From Agrobacterium arsenijevicii (lineage in GTDB: Bacteria; Pseudomonadota; Alphaproteobacteria; Rhizobiales; Rhizobiaceae): a DNA stretch of 38,184 nucleotides. The stretch's first letter is position 1. Every line of letters begins with the position of its first letter. Of this stretch, positions 17,353-24,776 are shown one piece after another. The stretch spans positions 1 through 38,184 of the forward strand of contig JWIT01000032.1 of NCBI GenBank assembly GCA_000949895.1, written 5' to 3'. The translations under genes were made by a program, and so were the position numbers. The notes beneath the pieces are model-generated. The model was not told the origin of the DNA. It was given only the letters and a program-made list of their open reading frames with translations, and searched no databases.

Positions 17353-18348
17353 TTGCTGAATACCTCGCCCCCCAAAGACTTTAGACCAACCGCCACCGAA
17401 ATCGCAGAAGCGCGAGCGCGAATTGCAGAATATGCGGTTCGCACGCCAATACTCGAGAGTGAAGTTCTAAACCGACTGGCAGACGCCAAGGTCTTTATTA
17501 AGCCGGAAAACCTGCAACGGTCGGGATCCTTCAAGCTTCGGGGTGCGCTCAACAGGGCTTTGCAGCTCAGCCCGGCAGAGCGCGAAGGTGGTATCGTCGC
17601 CTGGTCGTCGGGCAATCATGGGCTTGCCATTTCCTATGTGGCGAAAGCACTCGGCATAAAGGCGACTGTGCTTATGCCGCAGGAGGCCCCGAGAACGAAA
17701 ATTGATGGTGTCCGGGCTAACGGTGCAACCGTACGTCTCTACGATAAAACGAAGGAAGTACGAGAAGAAATCGGGGCGAAGATTGCTATAGAAACCGGCG
17801 CTGTGATCGTGCCCCCCTATGACGACCCTTATGTCATCACCGGACAGGCGACGTTGGGGCAGGAGATAGCAGAGCAGATTCAAGATCGAGACTGCGAATT
17901 GGATCTTGCACTGTTCCCGTGTTCGGGCGGTGGGCTTGTCGCCGGTGCCGCCTGTGGCGTCCACACAATCATGCCGCAAGCGTCTATTTTCAGTGTGGAG
18001 CCTGACAATTTCGATGGGATGGCCCTTTCGCTCGCAAGCGGGACCCGCCAGAAAGCGCCAGCGACCGGGAATTCTGTCTGTGATGCTCTTTTAGTGCCTG
18101 TTCCAGGCGATTTGACCTATCCCATATGCAGATCTCATCTGGCGGGTGGCTTGTCGGTATCGAACGACGAGGTCATTGAAGCGATCCGATTTGCATATCG
18201 GGAGCTAAAGCTCGTCGTTGAACCTGGCGGCGCAGTAGCCTTGGCAGCCATCATCGCTGGCAAGCTCGATGTCAAGAAAAAGAAGGTCGCGATCCTTCTT
18301 AGCGGTGGAAACGTCGACGCCGAAAAATTTGCTTCATACATTCTGTAA
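17353..18348 (+). CDS. Fold-type II PLP-dependent serine/threonine dehydratase-like enzyme
   Basis: A 331-residue member of the threonine dehydratase, serine racemase and beta-hydroxyaspartate dehydratase group, without the C-terminal ACT regulatory domain. The PLP lysine is K61 in GSFKLRGA; WSSGNHGLAISY and the phosphate-binding CSGGGLVAGA glycine loop are intact, and LSGGNVD closes the cofactor site. TTG 17353 has GGGAG six bases upstream; ATG 17308 lacks a visible ribosome site and would add 15 residues, so the start is unsettled. A DUF4392 gene and a RidA gene follow; RidA proteins remove enamine/imine products such as these enzymes release. It is distinct from bhcB in this window and probably deaminates another 3-hydroxy amino acid. 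Confidence 0.85.
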   Translation: MLNTSPPKDFRPTATEIAEARARIAEYAVRTPILESEVLNRLADAKVFIKPENLQRSGSFKLRGALNRALQLSPAEREGGIVAWSSGNHGLAISYVAKALGIKATVLMPQEAPRTKIDGVRANGATVRLYDKTKEVREEIGAKIAIETGAVIVPPYDDPYVITGQATLGQEIAEQIQDRDCELDLALFPCSGGGLVAGAACGVHTIMPQASIFSVEPDNFDGMALSLASGTRQKAPATGNSVCDALLVPVPGDLTYPICRSHLAGGLSVSNDEVIEAIRFAYRELKLVVEPGGAVALAAIIAGKLDVKKKKVAILLSGGNVDAEKFASYIL

Positions 18349-18369
18349 CACCTGTCCGGGACAACGATA

Positions 18370-19437
18370 ATGCTCGATCTGGAAAGCGCTAAGGGCAAGA
18401 ATATTGCTCAAACCATTGAACACTTCATGACACTTGACCTGACGGGTGTGGGTCTCATCGGAAAGATTTACGAAGCTCTGCAGAAGCGGCAACCTGGTTT
18501 CGCCTGTATGTCGGCCGCGAAGCTTATCGTTGAGCGGGTGCGTGACCATGGCGGACCAGTGATAATCGCGACGGGGTTTCCTGAAGGAGCGGGTGTGCCC
18601 GAAACAGACGGCCCAGTTGGAGCGGCATTCATCGCCAGAGCATTATTTCTCGGTCTCGGTGTCGAAAGCGTAATCCTTACCGACAACGATTGGGTTGGCA
18701 TGATGGAAGGAACATGCCGCGGTGCTGGTCTTGCGCCGCTGCCCTTCCCTCAAGACGGCAAGATCAAGCCGATCGACTTTATTCGCCCTGTCTACATTCG
18801 CAGCGTCCCGAAAGACGATGCCGGCTGTAAGGCCATAACGGATGAACTCCTCGACATTACAAAACCCTCACTTGTGATCTCCATCGAACGTCCAGGTCGC
18901 AATGACCGTGGACTCTATCACGGCCTTGGCGGTCGGCCGCTTGATAAACTCGTAGCCGATCTCGACCAGTTCTTCCTGCGTGCAAAGGAACAAGGCGTGC
19001 CATTCATTGGTATTGGCGATGGTGGCAACGAACTGGGCATGGGGGTCATCGCGGAGGAGCTGAAGGAGTTCTCGCCGAAGGCAAGGGACAGTGGTCACCC
19101 GGGAAGGGGGGGCGTCGCTGCGGCTACCGCCGCAGATCATCTGATCGTTTCCAATGTCTCGAACTGGGGAGCGACTGGCCTTGTAGCTGCACTTTCTGCG
19201 CTGCTCGAAAAGTCCTCGGTGTTTCATGACGGCGGACTTGAACGCCGTTGTATCGAACAATGTGTCTCATTCGGCGGAGTTGACGGCATGTTCATGGGGC
19301 CGGAACCGGCCGTCGACGGCATTTCCGCGCAGGAGTGGGAAGGGCTTGTCGATACGCTTCGTAATACCCTGGATAGACTTGCAGGCAGGGTGACAGGGTG
19401 GAAAGGGGATAGCGGGGACTGGCGGCAGCTGAAATGA
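18370..19437 (+). CDS. DUF4392 protein, D-glutamate cyclase-like domain
   Basis: A 355-residue cytoplasmic protein made almost wholly of a DUF4392 domain, the C-terminal part of mammalian D-glutamate cyclase. Recognisable elements are IIATGFPEGAGVPETDGPVG, TDNDW, VISIERPGRNDRGLYH, GIGDGGNELGMG and a late SNVSNWGATGLVAAL. The DUF1445 partner domain found in the animal protein is not in the neighbouring genes. D-glutamate cyclase makes 5-oxo-D-proline from D-glutamate; whether a lone DUF4392 protein does so is not known to me. It starts 21 bp after the dehydratase and ends against the RidA gene. A link to the 5-oxoprolinase genes at the left end is possible but speculative. Confidence 0.8.
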   Translation: MLDLESAKGKNIAQTIEHFMTLDLTGVGLIGKIYEALQKRQPGFACMSAAKLIVERVRDHGGPVIIATGFPEGAGVPETDGPVGAAFIARALFLGLGVESVILTDNDWVGMMEGTCRGAGLAPLPFPQDGKIKPIDFIRPVYIRSVPKDDAGCKAITDELLDITKPSLVISIERPGRNDRGLYHGLGGRPLDKLVADLDQFFLRAKEQGVPFIGIGDGGNELGMGVIAEELKEFSPKARDSGHPGRGGVAAATAADHLIVSNVSNWGATGLVAALSALLEKSSVFHDGGLERRCIEQCVSFGGVDGMFMGPEPAVDGISAQEWEGLVDTLRNTLDRLAGRVTGWKGDSGDWRQLK

Positions 19438-19445
19438 GGGGTCGA

Positions 19446-19910
19446 ATGTGCACAATTGACGACCGGTTGTCAGACCTCGGAATCGAAATTCCCGAGGTCA
19501 ACCATCCTCAAGGCAATTACCTGTCCTACGTTCGAACTGGCTCGCTCGTCTTCGTCGCGGGGCAGGGGCCCCGGCAGAACGGCCAATTGCTCTATAAGGG
19601 CACCGTTGGACACAATCTGTCCGTCGAGGACGGTCAAGCTGCAGCACGTCTCTGCGCACTCAATGTTTTGGGACAACTCAAACATGCGTGTGAAGGGGAC
19701 CTAGGCAGAATTGTCAGAATGGTTCGTGTTGGTGGTCTTGTCCGGTGCGCCGATGATTTTGAGGAGCAGGCCCGCGTACTGAACGCGGCCTCAGACCTAA
19801 TTTGTGAAGTCCTTGGGCATGCCGGCAAACATGCTCGCATCTCATTCGGAACCAATGCCCTTCCTTCGGGGATGGCGGTTGAAATTGAGGCTATAGCAGA
19901 GGTGGATTAA
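19446..19910 (+). CDS. RidA/YjgF/Rid-family protein
   Basis: A 154-residue Rid-family protein. RidA enzymes hydrolyse reactive enamines and imines released by PLP dehydratases to 2-oxo acids plus ammonia. The family fold is visible in NYLSYVRTGSLVFVAGQGP and the closing ALPSGMAVEIEAIAEV. The arginine of KHARISFG sits at the position of the catalytic Arg of archetypal RidA. ATG 19446 with GAGGGG 5 bases upstream is preferred; ATG 19434, overlapping the previous stop as ATGA, has no ribosome site. It is probably the last gene of the LysR/dehydratase unit, and its presence supports a dehydratase/deaminase role for that unit. Confidence 0.9.
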   Translation: MCTIDDRLSDLGIEIPEVNHPQGNYLSYVRTGSLVFVAGQGPRQNGQLLYKGTVGHNLSVEDGQAAARLCALNVLGQLKHACEGDLGRIVRMVRVGGLVRCADDFEEQARVLNAASDLICEVLGHAGKHARISFGTNALPSGMAVEIEAIAEVD

Positions 19911-20316
19911 CTTGCCGGGCGGCAAGATTTCCAATCTGCTTCGTATCCTAATTAATTCCGGGGTGACTATGGAGGAAATCCAGATATCACCTTCGGTTCA
20001 CTTCATGCACAGGGTTGACGGCAGTTCGTCGATTAGCCCGGCAAACTTCCTTGAAAAGATCGTTTGCTGCAGGTCTGCCGCCAGCACAGAAGCACAGTGT
20101 CTTTGCGTTTTTTCGCTGAGGCTCAGCTGTCGGTTCTACTTGTCAACCTTATATGAACGTATATTTTACCAATTGACATGTGTGGTAAAATTAATTTACC
20201 AAATATCGGTGCTATAGGCCACGGGCTGATCTTTAAGGGGACGGCTGAGGTTTAGGCGCTGTGTTGTCGGGGTGATTGCCGGAGCATTTGTCGTTGTCCG
20301 AAAGATAGGAAATTCA
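19911..20316 (+). promoter_or_regulatory. Intergenic region before the FMN dehydrogenase gene
   Basis: About 400 bp without a convincing gene. The left half holds a 101-codon frame of no recognisable content. The right half, from about 20130, is AT-rich and carries the operator-like palindromes described separately plus a TTGACA hexamer at 20173-20178 that could be a -35 element. AGGA at 20307-20310 precedes the GTG start at 20317. No tRNA or T-run terminator was seen. Confidence 0.4.
20164..20201 (+). promoter_or_regulatory. Candidate GntR/FadR-type operator cluster
   Basis: Three half-sites occur in 38 bp: TTTTACCA (20164-20171), TGGTAAAA (20183-20190) and TTTACCA (20195-20201). The second and third form a palindrome TGGTAAA-N5-TTTACCA (20183-20201), and the first and second an outward repeat with 8 bp perfect arms. 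TGGT/ACCA arms are typical of FadR-subfamily GntR operators such as those of LldR. A TTGACA lies between the first two, so a bound protein would cover the promoter. The GntR gene at 21582-22364 is the likely ligand; one more TTTACCA overlaps that gene's ribosome site (22366-22372), suggesting autoregulation. Confidence 0.55.
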
Positions 20317-21471
20317 GTGTCCAGAGCCATTGCCCGTTGCAGAAATGTCGACGATTTTCGTTTGCTTGCAAAAAGACGCCTTCCCGCTCCGATTTTTCAC
20401 TATATCGACGGCGCGGCCGACGATGAGATTACATACCGCCGCAACACCGAGGCGTTTGCGACCTGCGATTTGGTACCAAACGTGTTGGCTGGAGTGGAGA
20501 CCGTAGACATGTCCGTCACGGTCATGGGCAAAAAGCTGGATTTGCCGCTGTTTCTTTCACCGACAGCGCTCCAGCGCCTGTTTCATCACGACGGCGAGCG
20601 GGCGGTGGCCCGAGCGGCAGAAAAATTTAGCACCTTCTTCGGTGTTTCGTCACTTGGCACAGTGAGTGTCGAGGAGATCGGAAAGACAATTCAGACTCCA
20701 AAGATGTTCCAGCTTTATTTTCATAAGGATCGTGAACTGACCTGGAGCATGGTAGAACGGTGCCGTGAGGCAAAATTCGATGCTATTGCTTTGACCGTCG
20801 ATACCATCACCGGAGGAAACCGTGAGCGCGATTTGCGCACAGGATTTACATCCCCTCCAAAACTGACGCTTTCCAGCCTCGCAAGCTTTGCGATGAAACC
20901 CAGGTGGACATGGAACCATCTGACGAAGGAAAAATTCAGCCTGCCCCAGCTTGACGGTCACGTTAGCCAAGGCACCAACATTGCCATTTCGGTGGGGGAG
21001 TATTTTTCAACGATGCTCGACCAATCGATGAGCTGGAAAGACGCTGAACAGGTGAGGGAGCGTTGGGGTGGTCATTTTTGCCTGAAAGGTGTGATGAGTG
21101 TCGAAGACGCCAAACGTGCCGTGGACATAGGTGCGACGGCCATTATGATTTCAAATCATGCCGGTCGCCAACTCGACGGGTCCCGTGCCCCCTTTGACCA
21201 AATCTCGGAGATCGCCGATGCTGTCGGCGGGCAAATTGAAATTATTTGTGACGGAGGGATCCGTCGGGGAACACACGTACTTAAGGCCATGGCTGCCGGT
21301 GCTACTGCCTGCTCGGGTGGTCATCTCTATCTCTACGCGCTGGCCGCGGGTGGTCAGCTCGGTGTGGAAAAAACACTTTCAAATCTAAAAGCTGAGATTG
21401 AGCGCGACATGAAGTTGATGGGATTAACGAAACTCGATCAACTCAACTCCGGGCATCTTCGTTTCCGGTAG
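20317..21471 (+). CDS. FMN-dependent alpha-hydroxy acid dehydrogenase/oxidase
   Basis: A 384-residue member of the L-lactate dehydrogenase, glycolate oxidase and mandelate dehydrogenase family, which oxidises (S)-2-hydroxy acids to 2-oxo acids with FMN. The N-terminal FHYIDGAADDE element, the catalytic histidine H281 in SNHAGRQLDG and R316 in CDGGIRRG are intact. The FMN phosphate-binding Gly-Arg near the C-terminus reads GGH, with His336 where Arg is usual. GTG 20317 with AGGA upstream gives a family-like N-terminus; GTG 20272 is an alternative. Placed beside a beta-hydroxyaspartate cycle and a FadR-type regulator, glycolate is the likeliest substrate, but lactate or another hydroxy acid cannot be excluded. 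Confidence 0.88.
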   Translation: MSRAIARCRNVDDFRLLAKRRLPAPIFHYIDGAADDEITYRRNTEAFATCDLVPNVLAGVETVDMSVTVMGKKLDLPLFLSPTALQRLFHHDGERAVARAAEKFSTFFGVSSLGTVSVEEIGKTIQTPKMFQLYFHKDRELTWSMVERCREAKFDAIALTVDTITGGNRERDLRTGFTSPPKLTLSSLASFAMKPRWTWNHLTKEKFSLPQLDGHVSQGTNIAISVGEYFSTMLDQSMSWKDAEQVRERWGGHFCLKGVMSVEDAKRAVDIGATAIMISNHAGRQLDGSRAPFDQISEIADAVGGQIEIICDGGIRRGTHVLKAMAAGATACSGGHLYLYALAAGGQLGVEKTLSNLKAEIERDMKLMGLTKLDQLNSGHLRFR

Positions 21472-21581
21472 TCATTATTTCGAGTTTTGAGTTCTCTTCT
21501 TTAGAGCGGATAGAGAGCAACCTGCAACAACCAGCCAATCCCATCCGCGAACGAAATTCGATGAAATCGCCTCCGACAGCC

Positions 21582-22364
21582 TCAGCTTTTCGAAGTGCTG
21601 AGGCCACCACTTTCAAGACGACGAAGGGAAATCTCGAGTTTTTCTTCCGCTTCTCGAATTTCTCTGGATGCCTGCCTTAGGTAGCTGAGGTGTTCATGTG
21701 CAGCGGATTGCGCGGCCTGAGGCTTTCTGTCGATAATTGCTTGCGCAATGGCGATATGTTGATCGCGCAGGAGGTCCCGGACATAGGGGATCGCGAAAAG
21801 GCGCCGTCTATTATGCAGAACGTCGGTTCGGAGGTTTTCGGAGAGTGCACGCATGATCTGGAGAATTACCAGATTGTGACTAGCTTCGTAGATTGCGATG
21901 TGCATCTCCGCGTCGGCATCCGCCTCCTCGATTGGGTTGTTGGCTTTGTGCGCCGCTTCGATCTTCAGCACGCATTCTCTAATACGTTGAATCTCTGGTT
22001 CGTTTGCTCGTTGTGCCGCCATCGCGGCAGCTGAGCTTTCCACCACGTCCCGGAACTCGAGGTAATCGTCCGCGACTTCGCTGCGCTCAGAGAGCATCGC
22101 TATCAATGGATCCGTAATAGTTGTTGCGCCGATCTGGCCCACCTTCACGCCTTTTCCTTCCTTGCTTGTCAGGAAGCCTCGCTCTTCGAGAGATTTTAAC
22201 GCGTCACGAAGTGTTGGCCGCGAAACGTTAAGTTTCAGCGCCAGTTCTCGCTCTGGGAGCAGCGGCACGCCAGGGCGTAAAGAGCCTTCGAGAATAAGGG
22301 TCTCAATATGCCTCGCCACGGTGTCCGCCGCTCTTTCTGGTCTGCTTGGTGCGTTCCCATTCAT
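21582..22364 (-). CDS. GntR/FadR-family transcriptional regulator (FCD domain)
   Basis: A 260-residue regulator of the FadR subfamily. It has an N-terminal winged helix (LRPGVPLLPERELALKLNVS, then RPTLRDALKSLEERGFL) and a C-terminal FCD helical domain whose metal-binding residues are visible in DAEMHIAIYEASHN, LRDQHIAI and AHEHLSYL. ATG 22364 has GAGGTGG just upstream; GTG 22373 is an alternative. It is convergent with the FMN dehydrogenase and lies behind bhcR in the same direction. FadR-type regulators of this group answer to lactate, glycolate or pyruvate; GlcR-type proteins control glycolate oxidation in bacteria with the same cycle. It probably represses the FMN dehydrogenase through the 20164-20201 palindromes. 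Confidence 0.88.
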   Translation of the reverse strand: MNGNAPSRPERAADTVARHIETLILEGSLRPGVPLLPERELALKLNVSRPTLRDALKSLEERGFLTSKEGKGVKVGQIGATTITDPLIAMLSERSEVADDYLEFRDVVESSAAAMAAQRANEPEIQRIRECVLKIEAAHKANNPIEEADADAEMHIAIYEASHNLVILQIMRALSENLRTDVLHNRRRLFAIPYVRDLLRDQHIAIAQAIIDRKPQAAQSAAHEHLSYLRQASREIREAEEKLEISLRRLESGGLSTSKS

Positions 22365-22574
22365 GTTTACCACCTCACCCTGTAATTTCTATTGCGCCGC
22401 CCGACGGTAAAGGCCGGGAGGCGGATCACCCATTTGCGCTCCGGCATCGACGGTGTCGGACCTTTCTATTCGTAGTCAAAGCTTCAGCGGATACCGGGCT
22501 TGCTTAGACACAGCCCGTCGACCCTTTTGTGCCGAACCGGCGTTGGGGTTGAAGGATAGGGCGGTTTGCTCCCA

Positions 22575-23411
22575 TCAGTCTCTGTGGCGAGGAAGGCTAA
22601 GCAGCGGAGATCCGAGTTGCCGCGATATTTCATTCGCAGCATCCGAAACCAGTTGGCCGATCTCTCGGACCCTTTTGTCCGGCATACGTATTGTCGGGCC
22701 GGAAACGGAAATTCCTGCCACGGCCTCGCCATAACTGTTCACAATAGAAGCTGCAACGCAGCGCATGCCTATGGTCCTCTCTTCGTCGTCGAAGGAATAG
22801 CCAAGACGGCGCGTTTGCTGAATTGATTCGCGCAATTCTTTGATGTTCGCGATAGTCTTATCAGTGAAGCGGATGAACGTCGCGGTTTTAAGGAACGCTT
22901 CCAGCCTATCGTCGTCGAAAGCGCCGAGAAGCGCTTTTCCTATTCCTGACGCATGCAGGGGGGAGCGGGTGCCGGGGGGGAAAAATGCGCGGATTGTGTC
23001 GTGCGTTTCCACCTGACTTATAAACAATACGTCGCCATCTCGTTCGATGCCAAGATTGGAGGTCTCTCCTGTCCGGGCCATAAGATCGCGCATCACTGGC
23101 CGACTTCGTTCGACGATATTCGTTCTGCGCAAGAAAGCGGAGCCCAGGCGAAAGGCTTCCGGTCCGACAAACCACTCTTGCCGTTCCGTGTTACTTTCAA
23201 CGTATCTCCGATTTTCAAGCGTTGCGAGTATGCGGTGAAGAGTTGCCGGGGACTGATCGAGGTAATTGGACAATTCCGTGAGAGTAACGCCATCGTGGGA
23301 CGCCAGTGCCTCGAGCACATCGAGCGCCCGGGCGAGAGCCTGAATGCTTGCCGCTGGCTGAGTTGGCTTGGCACCCTTTGGGCGTCCTCGTTTTCTGACT
23401 GTTTGCTGCAT
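22575..23411 (-). CDS. bhcR: IclR-family regulator of the beta-hydroxyaspartate cycle
   Basis: A 278-residue IclR-family regulator divergent from bhcA, the position and family of BhcR, the glyoxylate-responsive regulator of the bhc genes. The winged helix is at about residues 28-85 (ARALDVLEALASHDGVTLTE, then LSNYLDQSPATLHRILATLE), followed by the effector domain with HASGIGKALLGAF and a GMRCVAASIVNSYGEAVAGI stretch. The N-terminus (residues 7-12) reads KRGRPKG, an AT-hook-like arm, and the divergent promoter it faces is very AT-rich. Identification as bhcR rests on family plus context and is strong. A weaker possibility is a regulator of another substrate that happens to be divergent. Confidence 0.85.
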   Translation of the reverse strand: MQQTVRKRGRPKGAKPTQPAASIQALARALDVLEALASHDGVTLTELSNYLDQSPATLHRILATLENRRYVESNTERQEWFVGPEAFRLGSAFLRRTNIVERSRPVMRDLMARTGETSNLGIERDGDVLFISQVETHDTIRAFFPPGTRSPLHASGIGKALLGAFDDDRLEAFLKTATFIRFTDKTIANIKELRESIQQTRRLGYSFDDEERTIGMRCVAASIVNSYGEAVAGISVSGPTIRMPDKRVREIGQLVSDAANEISRQLGSPLLSLPRHRD

Positions 23412-23585
23412 GGCTTTAGGGTAGAAAAAATAATAATAAAATCAACTTAGGAATAATGAAAAAATACAATGCTATGTTTTTAAATAGCTATTTCTATTTT
23501 CTAACGAAAATGAAAAATCATTTCAAAAAAATTTACTAAATGAGACGTGCGTGGTAACTTTCTTGCTGAACAAGGAGGAGTAGCC
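23412..23585 (+). promoter_or_regulatory. Divergent bhcR-bhcA promoter region with three tandem palindromes
   Basis: A strongly AT-rich 174 bp divergent promoter. Three adjoining palindromes are visible: AAATAGCTATTT (23482-23493, perfect), ATTTTC-N4-GAAAAT (23496-23511) and TGAAA-N5-TTTCA (23511-23525). The latter two have the size and A/T-flanked form of IclR-family operators. An A-rich tract at about 23426-23445 could act as an UP element. AAGGAGGAG at 23572-23580 is a near-perfect ribosome site for bhcA at 23586. The exact -10 and -35 elements are not clear. Confidence 0.55.
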
Positions 23586-24776
23586 ATGAGCACCCAGAAT
23601 CCTATTTTCATTCCCGGCCCGACGAACATCCCCGAGGTGCTCCGTAAAGCCGTCGATATGCCGACCATTGATCACCGTAGTCCGCTTTTCGGCAATATCC
23701 TTCATCCTGCGCTTGAAGGCGTCAAAGCGATCCTCAAGACCTCCAAGGCTGAAGTTTTCGTGTTTCCTTCCACCGGTACCGGTGGTTGGGAGACCGCGAT
23801 TACGAATACCCTGTCGGCAGGGGATAAGGTCCTGGCGACGCGTAACGGCATGTTCAGCCACCGCTGGATCGACATGTGCCAACGCCACGGTCTAGACGTT
23901 CAGGTCGTGATGCAAGAATGGGGCGAAGGCGTCCCCGCAGACACTTTTGAAGAAATTTTGACGGCGGACAAAGGTCACGAAATCAAGGTTGTGCTTGCCA
24001 CGCATAACGAAACGGCAACGGGCGTTCGTTCTGATATTGCCGCCGTGCGCCGTGCGCTCGACAATGCAAAACATCCAGCCCTGCTCTTCGTCGACGGTGT
24101 GAGCTCGATCGCCTGCTACGACTTTCGGATGGACGAATGGGGTGTCGATGTCGCCGTCACTGGATCCCAGAAAGGCTTCATGCTTCCACCGGGCCTCGCA
24201 ATCGTTGGTTTCTCCCAAAAGGCTCTGGCAGCGACCGGTTCCGCCAGGCTGCCGCGAACCTTCTTCGATGTCCGTGACATGGCCAAGGGTTATGCTGCAA
24301 ATGGATATCCCTATACACCTCCCGTCGGCTTGCTGAACGGGTTGAAGGTGGCGACCGACATGCTGCTGGATGAAGGATTAGAAAACGTCTTTGCCCGGCA
24401 TCATCGGATCGCTGAAGGTGTACGCTGCGCTGTTTCCGCCTGGGGGCTGAAGCTCTGCGCCGCCCGTTCAGACCTCTATTCGAACAGCGTCAGCGCCATC
24501 CGCACGCCGGAAGGGTTCGACGCCAACAAGATCGTCGCTCATGCGCTCAACACGTATGGCGTTGCTTTCGGAACGGGCCTTGGCGATGTCGCGGGGAAAG
24601 TGTTCCGCATCGGTCACCTGGGCAGCCTGACCGACGTCATGGCGCTGTCCGGTATCGCCACCGCCGAGATGGTGATGGCGGACCTCGGGTTGCCGGTCAA
24701 TCTCGGTTCCGGTGTCGCTGCGGCTCAGCAGTCCTACCGTCAGAGCGCAGGCATCGCCCAGAGGAAAGCCGCGTGA
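23586..24776 (+). CDS. bhcA: Aspartate-glyoxylate aminotransferase (BhcA)
   Basis: A 396-residue class V aminotransferase, read as serine-glyoxylate aminotransferase by general homology. It opens IFIPGPTNIPEVLRKAVDM, has FPSTGTGGWETAITNTL for PLP phosphate, and the cofactor lysine is K196 in GSQKGF. In the beta-hydroxyaspartate cycle BhcA aminates glyoxylate to glycine with aspartate as amino donor, giving oxaloacetate. ATG 23586 follows AAGGAGGAG; the 39 bp open upstream is not part of the protein. The stop overlaps the start of bhcB by one base (TGATG). Operon order bhcA-B-C-D and the divergent IclR gene make this assignment secure. Confidence 0.93.
   Translation: MSTQNPIFIPGPTNIPEVLRKAVDMPTIDHRSPLFGNILHPALEGVKAILKTSKAEVFVFPSTGTGGWETAITNTLSAGDKVLATRNGMFSHRWIDMCQRHGLDVQVVMQEWGEGVPADTFEEILTADKGHEIKVVLATHNETATGVRSDIAAVRRALDNAKHPALLFVDGVSSIACYDFRMDEWGVDVAVTGSQKGFMLPPGLAIVGFSQKALAATGSARLPRTFFDVRDMAKGYAANGYPYTPPVGLLNGLKVATDMLLDEGLENVFARHHRIAEGVRCAVSAWGLKLCAARSDLYSNSVSAIRTPEGFDANKIVAHALNTYGVAFGTGLGDVAGKVFRIGHLGSLTDVMALSGIATAEMVMADLGLPVNLGSGVAAAQQSYRQSAGIAQRKAA

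Noticed and set aside
19912..20217. 101-codon frame after the RidA gene
   Set aside because: No motif, weak start, AT-rich end covering the operator palindromes; probably chance.
21507..21548. Bidirectional terminator between the FMN dehydrogenase and GntR genes
   Set aside because: Only 6 bp arms (GCGGAT/ATCCGC) with a 30-base loop and no T-run; too weak to call.
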